Below are positions 24,891 to 33,236 of a stretch of 64,000 nucleotides of DNA, piece by piece. The translations under genes were made by a program, and so were the position numbers. Below the pieces are notes generated by a model. That model was not told the DNA's origin. It was given only the letters and a program-made list of their open reading frames with translations, and made no database searches. Origin of the DNA: Mycobacterium sp. BK086 (GTDB lineage: Bacteria; Actinomycetota; Actinomycetes; Mycobacteriales; Mycobacteriaceae); assembly GCA_004362315.1 (NCBI GenBank), contig SNWL01000005.1, positions 434,001-498,000 on the forward strand, given 5' to 3'. How positions within the stretch are numbered: the first letter of the stretch is position 1; each line of letters opens with the position of its first letter.

Positions 24891-25720
24891 CCGGCCGGCT
24901 CGAGGGGAAGACCGCGTTCATCACCGGAGCTGCGCGGGGCATCGGTCGTGCCCAGGCGGTGCGTTTCGCGCAAGAGGGTGCGGCGATCATCGGCGTCGAC
25001 ATCTGCGGCCCTGTCGAATCAGTGCACGTGCCCGCGAGCACCCCGGACGACCTCGACGAGACCGTACGCCTGGTCGAGCGCCTCGGCGGACGCATCGTCG
25101 CCGATATCGTCGACGTACGCGATCGCGACGCACTGACCGCGAGCGTCGACCGCGGTGCCGCCCACTTCGGCGGACTCGACATCGTTTGCGCCACAGCAGG
25201 AATCACGTCACGCGGCGCGGCCGTCGATATGACGGAGTCGACATGGCGAACGATGGTGGACGTCAACCTCACCGGGGTATGGCATACCTGCACGGCTGCG
25301 GTGCCCCACTTGATCGATCGCGGGGGAGGGGCTGTGGTGCTGGTGAGTTCGATCGCCGGTCTGCGCGGCCTGGTCGGTGTCGCCCACTACACCGCGGCCA
25401 AGCACGGTGTGGTCGGTCTGATGCGCAGCCTCGCACAGGATTTGGCGCCCCACGGCATTCGTGTCAACACGGTCCACCCGACGAACGTCGATACGCCGTT
25501 GATCCAGAACGACGTGGTGAGCAGCGCGTTCCGACCCGATCTGACCCGGCCGCCGACCAGGCAGGAGTTCGCCGAAGCGGCGTCGACGATGAACATGCTC
25601 GCGGTGCCCTGGGTGGACCCACGCGACGTTGCCAATGCCAGCCTGTTCCTGGCCTCCGATGAGGCGCGCTACATCACCTCGGTTAGCCTTCCGGTAGACG
25701 CCGGCAGTACCCAGCGTTAG
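24887..25720 (+). CDS. SDR, mycofactocin-coupled type (tandem relative)
   Basis: A 277-aa SDR read from the ATG at 24887 that overlaps the previous stop; the frame extends upstream but without support. LEGKTAFITGAARGIGRAQA and VDICGP at the second strand end are typical of mycofactocin-coupled SDRs, as is MNMLAVPWVDPRDVANASLF near the end. Active-site SSIAG and YTAAK. A paralogue of the upstream gene with a somewhat different substrate loop. A tandem pair suggests two stereochemical or successive alcohol oxidations. Confidence 0.85.
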   Translation: MTGRLEGKTAFITGAARGIGRAQAVRFAQEGAAIIGVDICGPVESVHVPASTPDDLDETVRLVERLGGRIVADIVDVRDRDALTASVDRGAAHFGGLDIVCATAGITSRGAAVDMTESTWRTMVDVNLTGVWHTCTAAVPHLIDRGGGAVVLVSSIAGLRGLVGVAHYTAAKHGVVGLMRSLAQDLAPHGIRVNTVHPTNVDTPLIQNDVVSSAFRPDLTRPPTRQEFAEAASTMNMLAVPWVDPRDVANASLFLASDEARYITSVSLPVDAGSTQR

Positions 25721-25746
25721 GCACAACGGTTATCGAAAGGCACGTG

Positions 25747-26601
25747 ATGACAACACTCGACGGTGACGTGGTGACCTACGAAGTCGTTGGCGGAACCGCG
25801 GTGGTGACCATGAACCGCCCGCGCTACCGCAACGCCCAGAATTCGGTCATGACCTATGCCCTCGACGCCGCTTTCCAACGAGCCGTCGAGGACGACGATG
25901 TTCATGTCATCGTGCTGGCCGGCAACGGCGACCACTTCAGCGCCGGCCACGACATCGGCACACCGGACCGCGATCACCATGTGTCGTACGACAACAAGGC
26001 CGCGCTCTGGTGGGACCACGTCGACAAAGAGGGCGGCGACATGCGCTACGCCCGTGAGGTCGAGGTCTATTTGGGGATGTGCCGGCGCTGGCGGGAGATT
26101 CCCAAGCCCACCATCGCCATGGTGCACGGCGCCTGCATTGCCGGCGGGCTCATGCTGGCGTGGGTCTGCGACATGATCATCGCCGCCGATGACGCGTTCT
26201 TCTCAGATCCCGTTGTGCGCATGGGTATCCCGGGCGTGGAGTACTTCGCCCACCCCTGGATCGTGGGGTCACGCTTCGCCAAGGAGATGTTGTTCACCGG
26301 GGACAAGTTCGGTGCACAGCGTGCCTACGAGATCGGGATGGTCAACCGAGTCGTGCCGCGCGACGAACTCCGGACCGCCACCCTCGAGATGGCCGAACGG
26401 ATCGCCACCATGCCGAGATTCGGTCTCGCCTTGACGAAGCGCGCGGTCAACCAATGCGAGGACCAGATGGGCTTGCGCAGCGGCATGGATGCGGTGTTCG
26501 GGCTGCATCACTTTGCCCATTCGCACAACGTCGAAGTCGGTCAGGACTCGCTTGGTGGGCTGGACGCGAAGACGATGGCGGCGGGTCGTAAAGTGCCGTA
26601 G
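25747..26601 (+). CDS. Enoyl-CoA hydratase/isomerase family protein
   Basis: A 284-aa crotonase. Two oxyanion-hole segments are visible: AGNGDHFSAGHDIG (CoA binding near residue 65) and MVHGACIAGGLMLAWVCD (near 125), followed by FSDPVVRMGIPGVEYFAHP. The ring-like AALWWDH insert after the first motif occurs in a subgroup found in steroid and terpene gene sets. AAAGG lies 7 nt before ATG 25747; a GTG at 25744 is a less likely start. It hydrates or isomerises an enoyl-CoA, or may hydrolyse a ring C-C bond. Last gene of the BVMO-SDR-SDR unit. Confidence 0.87.
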   Translation: MTTLDGDVVTYEVVGGTAVVTMNRPRYRNAQNSVMTYALDAAFQRAVEDDDVHVIVLAGNGDHFSAGHDIGTPDRDHHVSYDNKAALWWDHVDKEGGDMRYAREVEVYLGMCRRWREIPKPTIAMVHGACIAGGLMLAWVCDMIIAADDAFFSDPVVRMGIPGVEYFAHPWIVGSRFAKEMLFTGDKFGAQRAYEIGMVNRVVPRDELRTATLEMAERIATMPRFGLALTKRAVNQCEDQMGLRSGMDAVFGLHHFAHSHNVEVGQDSLGGLDAKTMAAGRKVP

Positions 26602-26664
26602 CCCAAGGTTTTCCACAGCCTGGGGTTCATCAACAGGCAGCCGGTTTTTGTCGGTGGCCGGGCA

Positions 26665-26670
26665 TAGTGT
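26665..26670 (+). promoter_or_regulatory. -10 hexamer TAGTGT, leaderless promoter of the DUF222/HNH gene
   Basis: TAGTGT ends 6 nt before ATG 26677 with no ribosome site between, fitting a leaderless message. Confidence 0.5.
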
Positions 26671-26676
26671 TTGGGC

Positions 26677-27960
26677 ATGACTTCGATCGTGGCGGCGTTG
26701 GATGCGCTCGACGCCGCTGTCGAACTACTGGGCGCCGCTGATATCCAGGAGTTGCCCGCACCGCAGCGGTTCGCGGCGATCGAACGGCTGGAAAACGCGG
26801 TCCGCTGCCAGGTCGCGATCTCCCATGAACAGCTCACCAACCGCGAGCGCTACGAGGGCTGCCCGCCGATTCCGATGGTGTTGGCTGATGTGTTGCGAAT
26901 CAGTCGCACGGCCGCCAAGCGCCGGGTCCGCGATGCCGAGCAGCTGACCGCGCGCACCACATTGACCGGCGAGCAGCTCCCGCCCTTGTTGCCGGCCACG
27001 GGGAAAGCCTGGGCGGCCGGTCACCTCGACGGCGAGCACGTGCGGGTGATCCAGAAGTTCTTCCGAGAGTTGCCCGATCATGTCGGCCCAGCCGAGGTCG
27101 ACAAGGCCGAACGCGCCCTGGCTGAGCACGCCCAGAGGATGCGGCCCGACCAGCTGGAGAAGGTGGCTGATCGCCTCGCCGTCCATCTCAACCCCGACGG
27201 AAAGTTTTCGGACGAGGACCGGGGCCGCAAACGGGGCTTCCAATGGTGCGGCAGCCAACGCCCCGACGGCATGAGTGTCGGGAAACTGATCGCCGATCCA
27301 CAACTGCGCGCGGAATTGGATGCGTGGTTGGCGAAGTTCGCTGCACCCACCCCCGACGACCTGCGTAGCCATGTCCAGCGCCAGCACGACGCCCTCAAGA
27401 CATTGGTCCACGAGCGGCTAGGTGATCCGAAACTCGGTCAGCACAACGGGTTACCGGTCACGATGATTGTCACCACCACCCTGCAGGACTTGCAGAAGGG
27501 CGCGGGGAAAGCCGTTACCGCGGGCGGCACGTTGATCCCGGTCTCGGATCTGATCCGAATGAACGCTTCCGCCTACAACTATCTGGCAGTGTTCGACGGT
27601 GTGACCGGCCGGTCGCTCTGGCTGGGCCGCAGTAAACGCCTGGCCTCGGCGGATCAGCGCATCATGTTGTTGGCGAAATACCGGGGCTGCACTGCACCCG
27701 GATGCGCGGTCAACGGCTACAACAGCCAGGTTCATCACGCCGACAAGGACTGGAAACACGGCGGCCACACCGATATCGACGATCTCACCCTGGCATGCCA
27801 ATGCAACAACCTCATGGTCGAAAACGACGGCTGGACCACCCACCAACTACCCAACGGCCAAACCTATTGGACCCCACCACCTGACGTACCCCTGCGCGGC
27901 GGCACCAACGACTACCATCATCCCGAACGGTTTCTGCCGAAAGACGACGAGAAGGACTAA
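26677..27960 (+). CDS. DUF222 / HNH endonuclease-motif protein (13E12 family)
   Basis: A 427-aa protein. Residues 1-310 form the DUF222 domain (helical; RFAAIERLENAVRCQVAISH, VLRISRTAAKRRVRDAEQL, LDGEHVRVIQKFF). Residues 335-385 form an HNH motif: KYRGCTAPGC, then QVHHADKDW and TLACQCNN, with two Cys and His-His for zinc and catalysis. Mycobacteria carry many such 13E12-type genes, and some act as phage insertion sites; their biochemical role is unclear. It sits exactly between the two copies of the catabolic module, but no terminal inverted repeat or target duplication was seen. Its stop overlaps that of the FAD gene by four bases. Confidence 0.85.
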   Translation: MTSIVAALDALDAAVELLGAADIQELPAPQRFAAIERLENAVRCQVAISHEQLTNRERYEGCPPIPMVLADVLRISRTAAKRRVRDAEQLTARTTLTGEQLPPLLPATGKAWAAGHLDGEHVRVIQKFFRELPDHVGPAEVDKAERALAEHAQRMRPDQLEKVADRLAVHLNPDGKFSDEDRGRKRGFQWCGSQRPDGMSVGKLIADPQLRAELDAWLAKFAAPTPDDLRSHVQRQHDALKTLVHERLGDPKLGQHNGLPVTMIVTTTLQDLQKGAGKAVTAGGTLIPVSDLIRMNASAYNYLAVFDGVTGRSLWLGRSKRLASADQRIMLLAKYRGCTAPGCAVNGYNSQVHHADKDWKHGGHTDIDDLTLACQCNNLMVENDGWTTHQLPNGQTYWTPPPDVPLRGGTNDYHHPERFLPKDDEKD

Positions 27961-29417
27961 GGCCGGGCAGCCGAGCGACCGGCGCGGCGGCCGTAAAAGC
28001 TGCCGTCGCCCAACGAGATTCCGCTCGCGTAGCCCCATGCGGCCAATCCCGCGGTGCAGCGACCGGCTGCGTACAGGCCCGGGATCGGGTCGCCGCTGAC
28101 GTGCAACACCTCGGCCGAGAGGGTGGTGCGCAACCCGCCGAGGCTGAAACCGCCCGTGCTGTGCCGCAGGTCGATCGCGCCGATGGGACTGCCCAGAGGG
28201 CGTAGCCATCGAGCCTTCTTGTGCAGCAACGGATCCTCACCGCGGGCCGCGGCCTCGTTATAGCGCGCCACCGTGTCCTGCAGGCTGCCATAGGGTAGGC
28301 CCATCTCGGCCTCGAGCTCGGCCACCGTCTCACACACCCACTTCGGTTTGCGCAGAATCAGTTTGGGTGTCTGCGATGCCAGGGCCTGTTCTTGACCTTC
28401 CTCATCGAGGATCAGGAAGGCCTTGTCGTCCTGGTAGTAGAGCGTGTGCTGTCCCACCCGGCCCGGGTAGGTGTCCTCGGCGACGAAGCGCTGCCCGCGC
28501 CCGTTGACCAGAATGCCCCGCACCAGCTGCTGCGGATCGACGAAGAAGGCCACCTCGGTGGCATCTGTGTGGGAAAGATCGGCGCCGAGGGCCTGCGCCA
28601 TCCGAATGCCTTGCCCGTCATGCTGTTCCACCGCGGAAATCGGCCGGCCGGCGATCCGCGGGGTGAAGCGGGCCATCATCGACTCGTTGTAGGCGAAGCT
28701 GCCCGTTCCCAACACCACGCCGCGGCGAGCGCGGATGGCGATGTCGGTGCCGTACTGGCGTGCGGTGATACCGACGACCCGGCCGTCGGACTCGACGACG
28801 AGGGACTGCACGCGCACGTCGTACTCGGCCCGAACACCAAGTCCTGTCGCGGTTTCCACGAGCGGCTTCATCAGCATGAAGCCAGCACTGGCCTGACCCT
28901 GCTTCTTGTTCTGCATCTTCGGTACATGCCCGCGCGGCGCCGGTTCGGCGATGGTGTTGAACGGGTAGGCATCTTCGCCGCCGCTGTACATCAGTCCCTG
29001 GTCGCCCAGCGGTTCCCAGCCCGGCTCGTCGAAGAACTCCGGTTTGAACGGCACGCCGCAGTCAACCAGCCAGTTGAAGTGCGCGACGCTGCCTTCGGAG
29101 TAGTCGGCAATGCGCTCCCGGTCGGCGCCCGGGCCCATCGCCGCGTTGAGGAAGGCGGCCATATTGTCCGCGGAATCGCTGAAACCGCAGGCTTTTTGCA
29201 GGGGAGTGCCGCCACCCAGATAGATGAACCCGCCGGCCAGGGCCGCCGCACCGCCCCAGGCTCCCGCCCGCTCCAGCACCAGAACATCGGCGCCCGCTCG
29301 CGCGGCTTCGACCGCCGCGGTCGCACCGGCCACGCCGTAGCCGGCGATCACCACGTCGGCCTCGTGGTCCCAGCTCGTCACCGCGGCGGCGGGGACCGGG
29401 CGGACGTCGGTGTTCAC
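27957..29417 (-). CDS. FAD-binding dehydrogenase of the KstD / flavocytochrome-c fold (copy B)
   Basis: A 486-aa paralogue of the protein at 18391 with the same landmarks: WDHEADVVIAGYGVAGAT, LERAGAWGGAAALAGGFIYL, and the C-terminal GLYAAGRCTAGLAAWGYASG. A GTG at 29417, one base past the VOC stop, is the preferred start; a longer frame to 29525 would run into the VOC gene. The two copies differ mainly in the N-terminal tail and in the middle domain around the substrate. Expected to desaturate a ring ketone, as for copy A. Confidence 0.82.
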   Translation of the reverse strand: MNTDVRPVPAAAVTSWDHEADVVIAGYGVAGATAAVEAARAGADVLVLERAGAWGGAAALAGGFIYLGGGTPLQKACGFSDSADNMAAFLNAAMGPGADRERIADYSEGSVAHFNWLVDCGVPFKPEFFDEPGWEPLGDQGLMYSGGEDAYPFNTIAEPAPRGHVPKMQNKKQGQASAGFMLMKPLVETATGLGVRAEYDVRVQSLVVESDGRVVGITARQYGTDIAIRARRGVVLGTGSFAYNESMMARFTPRIAGRPISAVEQHDGQGIRMAQALGADLSHTDATEVAFFVDPQQLVRGILVNGRGQRFVAEDTYPGRVGQHTLYYQDDKAFLILDEEGQEQALASQTPKLILRKPKWVCETVAELEAEMGLPYGSLQDTVARYNEAAARGEDPLLHKKARWLRPLGSPIGAIDLRHSTGGFSLGGLRTTLSAEVLHVSGDPIPGLYAAGRCTAGLAAWGYASGISLGDGSFYGRRAGRSAARP

Positions 29418-29418
29418 G

Positions 29419-30327
29419 TCAGGGTCGCATGGCTGCCGGCAGGTCGCCGACCCACTTGTGGCCCCAGTAGCTGTCGGCGGTGATTTCCTCAGCGGTGTAA
29501 CGGCTTTCGTCGACCCGCATGCCACCGGTGCCGAACTCGATATCCCAGTCGCCGGGGGCGCGGACGTAGAACGACACCATCTTGTCGTTGGTGTGCCTGC
29601 CCAGCGTGGACGACAGCTGGAATTCCTGGGCGGCGATCCGATCCAAGGCCTCGCCGACCGCGTCGAGGGTGTCTACCTCCACCATCATGTGGATCAGGCC
29701 TGGGTCGCGCTGATGCATCGCAGGGGCAATCGCCAGACTGTGATGGCGTTCGTTGAGGCCGAGGAAGCGGATCCGGATCGGGCCGAATTCCTTGGGCAGC
29801 GGGACGCGGAACGCACCCCGGGACACGAATCCCAGTACCTCGGTGTAGAACTCGAACAATCCGGGGGCGTCCATGGCCGGCAGCACGACGTGACCGAGGC
29901 CTTGATCGCCGGTGACAAACCGGGCGCCGAATGGGGTGACGACGGGGCTGTGGTCGAGGACCGCGCCGTGGAACACCTCCAGATGAGTGCCGGCCGGATC
30001 GTCGAACGCGATGACTTCCTCGACGCGCCGGTCGTCGGCCTCGGACTGCGACAGCTGCTTGTACGCCACCCCGGCACCGTCGAGCAGTTCCTTCACCTGC
30101 TCCAGTGCCGCGTGGTCACGGACTTCCCAGCCCACGGTCGCGATCCGGTCGCCGTCGCCGGGCACCACGATGATGCGGGCGGCCCGCTCGTCCATCCGCA
30201 GATACAGCGCCGCCGGGTCCGGGCCCTTGCCTTCAGCGAATCCCAGGACACCGAAAGCGAATTGGCGCCAGCGATCGATGTCCGCGGTTTGGATGGTGAC
30301 GTAGCCGAGGCTCTTGAACAGAGCCAC
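29419..30327 (-). CDS. Type I extradiol dioxygenase (VOC fold), HsaC/BphC-like (copy B)
   Basis: A 302-aa protein colinear with copy A. The iron ligands are kept: His in GLGHVVLPA (146), His in LIHMMVEV (213) and Glu in WDIEFGT (264). Differences cluster in the N-terminal module and in the loop AIAPAMHQRDPG, which is near the active site, so substrate range may differ. It follows the HsaA-like gene by one base. Catechol meta-cleavage is the expected reaction; the product would suit the HsaD-like hydrolase at 33237. Confidence 0.88.
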   Translation of the reverse strand: MALFKSLGYVTIQTADIDRWRQFAFGVLGFAEGKGPDPAALYLRMDERAARIIVVPGDGDRIATVGWEVRDHAALEQVKELLDGAGVAYKQLSQSEADDRRVEEVIAFDDPAGTHLEVFHGAVLDHSPVVTPFGARFVTGDQGLGHVVLPAMDAPGLFEFYTEVLGFVSRGAFRVPLPKEFGPIRIRFLGLNERHHSLAIAPAMHQRDPGLIHMMVEVDTLDAVGEALDRIAAQEFQLSSTLGRHTNDKMVSFYVRAPGDWDIEFGTGGMRVDESRYTAEEITADSYWGHKWVGDLPAAMRP

Positions 30328-30328
30328 G

Positions 30329-31513
30329 TCAGATCATCGCCCGCAGCGGACCCTGCGGGTCGACACCGAAGGAGCTCAGCGCCGATGCGTGATAGACGGT
30401 GCCCGGCACGTGAATGGCGTGCGCCATCCCCGTGTGGGCATCGCGCCAATAACGTTGCAGCGGCTTGTCCATCCGCATGGCGTTACCGCCGGAACGGGCG
30501 AAGATCTCGTCCACCGCACTGACCGCACGCCAGACCGCGCGAACCTGGGTGCGACGTCCGGCCGCACGGTCCTCGAACGAGACCTCCTTGCCGGCGTCGA
30601 CCATGTTGTAGATCCGGTCCACGTTGGCCAGGATCTCCTGGCGGGCGGCGTTGATGTCGGCGGCGGCCTCACCGATCGCGTACATCACGTACGGGTCGTC
30701 CTTGATCGCGGTGCCCGCGGCGCTGACCCGCTCACGCTGGTAGTCCAGGTGCGCAGCCAGCGCACCTTCGCAGATGCCGATGGTGGCCGAGGAGATGCCG
30801 AGGGGGAACATCGTCGACCACGGCATCAGGTAGAGGGTGTCGGTCATCCCGGCCTCGCGCTGGGCCGTGCCGTCCATGACCTTGAACGCGTCCATCACCC
30901 GGTATTCGGGCACGAATGCGTCCTTGACGATGACGTCCTTGGAGCCGGTGCCGCGCAGTCCCACCACGTCCCAGGAATCCTCGACGATGGTGTAGTCCTT
31001 GCGGGGCAGGATCATGTGCAGCATCTGCGGCGGCATCTGCACCTTGCCGTCGGCGTCGCTCTTGATGGCGCCGAGGAAGATCCAGTCGCAGTGGTCGGTG
31101 CCGGAGCTGAACTGCCAGCGTCCGTTGAAGATGTAGCCGCCGTCGACCGGCCGGGCGATGCCCTGAGGGGCGTAGGGGGAGGCGACCCAGGTGTTGACGT
31201 CGTCGGCCCAGATCTCCGCGGCGACCCGGGGGTCGGCGTACGCCAGCTGGTAGGGGTGCACACCCACAACGCCGTTGATCCAGCCGGCGGCGGGGTCCAG
31301 TGCGGCAATCGCCATGACGGTCTCGGCGAACTCGCGGGGATGGACCTCGAGGCCGCCGAACTTGGCGGGCTGCAGGAGCCGGATGTGGCCGGCCTCTTTC
31401 ATGACCTTGACGGTCTGGTCGGTGAGTTTGCCGATCTTCTCGGCCTCAACGGCCTGCTCGCGCAGCTGGTCGGCCAGCTCGTTGGTCTTGTCGAGCACCG
31501 AAGCAGTCATCAT
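30329..31513 (-). CDS. Acyl-CoA-dehydrogenase-fold flavin monooxygenase, HsaA-like (copy B)
   Basis: A 394-aa paralogue of the enzyme at 20773, with FNGRWQFSSGTDHCDWIFLG, SWDVVGLRGTGSKDVIV and RYWRDAHTGMAHAIHVPG. It starts with two consecutive ATG codons; AAGGA lies a few bases upstream. Reduced-flavin-dependent ortho-hydroxylation of a phenol is the expected reaction. It is the first gene of the copy B minus-strand operon because no ferredoxin gene precedes it. A flavin reductase must be supplied from elsewhere. Confidence 0.85.
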   Translation of the reverse strand: MMTASVLDKTNELADQLREQAVEAEKIGKLTDQTVKVMKEAGHIRLLQPAKFGGLEVHPREFAETVMAIAALDPAAGWINGVVGVHPYQLAYADPRVAAEIWADDVNTWVASPYAPQGIARPVDGGYIFNGRWQFSSGTDHCDWIFLGAIKSDADGKVQMPPQMLHMILPRKDYTIVEDSWDVVGLRGTGSKDVIVKDAFVPEYRVMDAFKVMDGTAQREAGMTDTLYLMPWSTMFPLGISSATIGICEGALAAHLDYQRERVSAAGTAIKDDPYVMYAIGEAAADINAARQEILANVDRIYNMVDAGKEVSFEDRAAGRRTQVRAVWRAVSAVDEIFARSGGNAMRMDKPLQRYWRDAHTGMAHAIHVPGTVYHASALSSFGVDPQGPLRAMI

Positions 31514-31570
31514 GCATCCTTGTCCAGGTCTGGGCTGTTGGTTTCATCCTGACGCCGCGAGACGGTCAGT

Positions 31571-31588
31571 ATCGGGCAATGTCCCGAT
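31571..31588. promoter_or_regulatory. Inverted repeat ATCGGG-N6-CCCGAT in the copy B divergent promoter
   Basis: Perfect 6-bp arms (31571-31576, 31583-31588) with spacer caatgt, between the HsaA-like and BVMO starts. It ends 28 bp before the BVMO -10 hexamer. Not seen in the copy A promoter region, so regulation of the two copies may differ. Confidence 0.5.
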
Positions 31589-31616
31589 GAGCGGGGCAAG
31601 TTAGCGACGCTCGACC

Positions 31617-31622
31617 TACGCT
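31617..31622 (+). promoter_or_regulatory. -10 hexamer TACGCT, leaderless promoter of BVMO copy B
   Basis: TACGCT lies 7 nt before ATG 31630, the same geometry as in copy A. Fits a leaderless transcript. Confidence 0.55.
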
Positions 31623-31629
31623 GCTGGGC

Positions 31630-33231
31630 ATGAGCCTCGACGTGGTGGTGGTCGGCGCCGGCTTCGCCGGGCTCTACGCGCTGCACAAGTTCCGCGAGCA
31701 GGGCCTGTCGGTGCGGGTGTTCGAGGCGGCCCCCGACCTGGGCGGCACCTGGTATTTCAACCGGTACCCGGGCGCACGGTGCGATGTCGAAAGCGTCGAC
31801 TACAGCTACTCGTTCTCCGACGAACTGCAACAGGAATGGACCTGGAGCGAGAAGTACGCCGCGCAGGGTGAGATCCTCGCCTACCTGAATTGGGTTGCCG
31901 ACCGACTCGACCTGCGCGGCGGGATCACCTTCGACACCCGGGTGGCATCGGCGGTGCTGGACGAGACCACCCTGACCTGGACGGTGACGACCGAGGACGG
32001 GCAGACCGTCACCGCACGGTTTGTCGTCATGGCCACCGGGGCGTTGTCGTCGGCCATCACACCGGCATTCGAGGGTCTGGAGAATTTCGGCGGCGAGATC
32101 TTTCACACCGCGCACTGGCCGCACGAGGGGGTGGACTTCACCGGCAAGCGGGTCGCGGTCATCGGCACGGGTTCCTCAGGTATCCAATCGATTCCGATCT
32201 TCGCCGAGCAAGCCGAGCACCTGTACGTCTTTCAGCGCACCCCCAACTACAGCATCCCGGCGGGCAATGCTCCGCTGACGCCGCAGCAGGTGGCCGAGAT
32301 CAAGGCCACCTACGCCGAGCGCCGGCGGGTCTCTTTCCGCAGCGGCGGTGGCTCGCCCTACGTCGGCACCACGAAACTGACGTTTGAGGTGTCACCGGAG
32401 GAACGCTACGAGGCCTTTGAGAAGCGTTGGCAGCTCGGTGGTGTGCTGTATTCCAAGACCTTCCCCGACCAGCTGACCAATGCCGAGGCCAACGACGAGG
32501 CCCGCAGATTCTGGGAGGACAAGATTCGCGCGGTGATCGACGACCCACAGGTCGCCGATCTGCTGATCCCCGACGACCATCCGATCGGATCGAAGCGAAT
32601 CTGTACCGACTCCAACTACTTTCAGACGTTCAACCGGCCCAACGTGACGTTGATCAGTGTCCGCCGCACGCCGATCGAGTCGATCGACGAGACCGGCATC
32701 ACCACCTCCGACGCGCATATCGACCTCGATGCGATCATCTTCGCCACCGGATTCGACGCGCTCACAGGCTCATTGGGCAAGATCGACATCGTCGGGCGTG
32801 GGGGCGAACTGCTACGCGACGACTGGGCCGACGGGCCGCGCAGTTACCTCGGACTGGGTGACGACGGTTTCCCGAACCTGTTCGTGATCACCGGCCCGGG
32901 AGCGCCCGCGGTGCTGGCCAACATGGTGCTGCACGCCGAGTCCCATGTCGACTGGATCGCCGACGCCATCGGTTATCTCGACTCCCGTGGTTACGCCGGC
33001 ATCGAGGCGACCCCGGAGGCGGTGGAGAACTGGCTCGCCGAACTCACTCAGCGCGCGTCGACCACGTTGTTCCCGCGAGCCAACTCCTGGTACATGGGCG
33101 CCAATGTGCCCGGCAAGCCACGGGTTTTCATGCTCTTCATCGGTGGCTTCGGCGCCTACAACGACATCTGTGCCGAGGTCGCCGCCGCCGGCTACAAGGG
33201 TTTCGAGCTGCTGAGCCGTCCCGCGGGTTAG
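31630..33231 (+). CDS. Type I Baeyer-Villiger monooxygenase (copy B)
   Basis: A 533-aa enzyme nearly colinear with that at 22470: VVVVGAGFAGLYALHKFREQ, LGGTWYFNRYPGARCD, the BVMO fingerprint FGGEIFHTAHWP, VAVIGTGSSGIQ and ATGFDALTG. Usual length for cyclohexanone-monooxygenase relatives. The N-terminus is four residues shorter than copy A. Products would be lactones or esters. Unlike copy A it is not followed by SDR genes but by a convergent C-C hydrolase five bases away. Confidence 0.9.
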   Translation: MSLDVVVVGAGFAGLYALHKFREQGLSVRVFEAAPDLGGTWYFNRYPGARCDVESVDYSYSFSDELQQEWTWSEKYAAQGEILAYLNWVADRLDLRGGITFDTRVASAVLDETTLTWTVTTEDGQTVTARFVVMATGALSSAITPAFEGLENFGGEIFHTAHWPHEGVDFTGKRVAVIGTGSSGIQSIPIFAEQAEHLYVFQRTPNYSIPAGNAPLTPQQVAEIKATYAERRRVSFRSGGGSPYVGTTKLTFEVSPEERYEAFEKRWQLGGVLYSKTFPDQLTNAEANDEARRFWEDKIRAVIDDPQVADLLIPDDHPIGSKRICTDSNYFQTFNRPNVTLISVRRTPIESIDETGITTSDAHIDLDAIIFATGFDALTGSLGKIDIVGRGGELLRDDWADGPRSYLGLGDDGFPNLFVITGPGAPAVLANMVLHAESHVDWIADAIGYLDSRGYAGIEATPEAVENWLAELTQRASTTLFPRANSWYMGANVPGKPRVFMLFIGGFGAYNDICAEVAAAGYKGFELLSRPAG

Positions 33232-33236
33232 TCCCG

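Larger units (their letters stand above)
27957..33231. repeat. Duplicated catabolic module, copy B
   Basis: FAD dehydrogenase, VOC dioxygenase, HsaA-like monooxygenase (minus) and BVMO (plus), colinear with copy A. Copy B lacks the ferredoxin and the SDR pair, and is followed by an HsaD-like hydrolase. Junction details are kept too: the VOC and HsaA-like genes are one base apart in both copies. Confidence 0.85.

Noticed and set aside
26602-27960. DUF222 gene as an insertion sequence
   Set aside because: No inverted repeats, target duplication or transposase features were seen; the HNH gene is treated as a resident gene.
30314-31552. Antisense frame of about 412 codons opposite the HsaA-like gene
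   Set aside because: Shadow of a clearly real enzyme on the other strand; amino-acid make-up is not protein-like.
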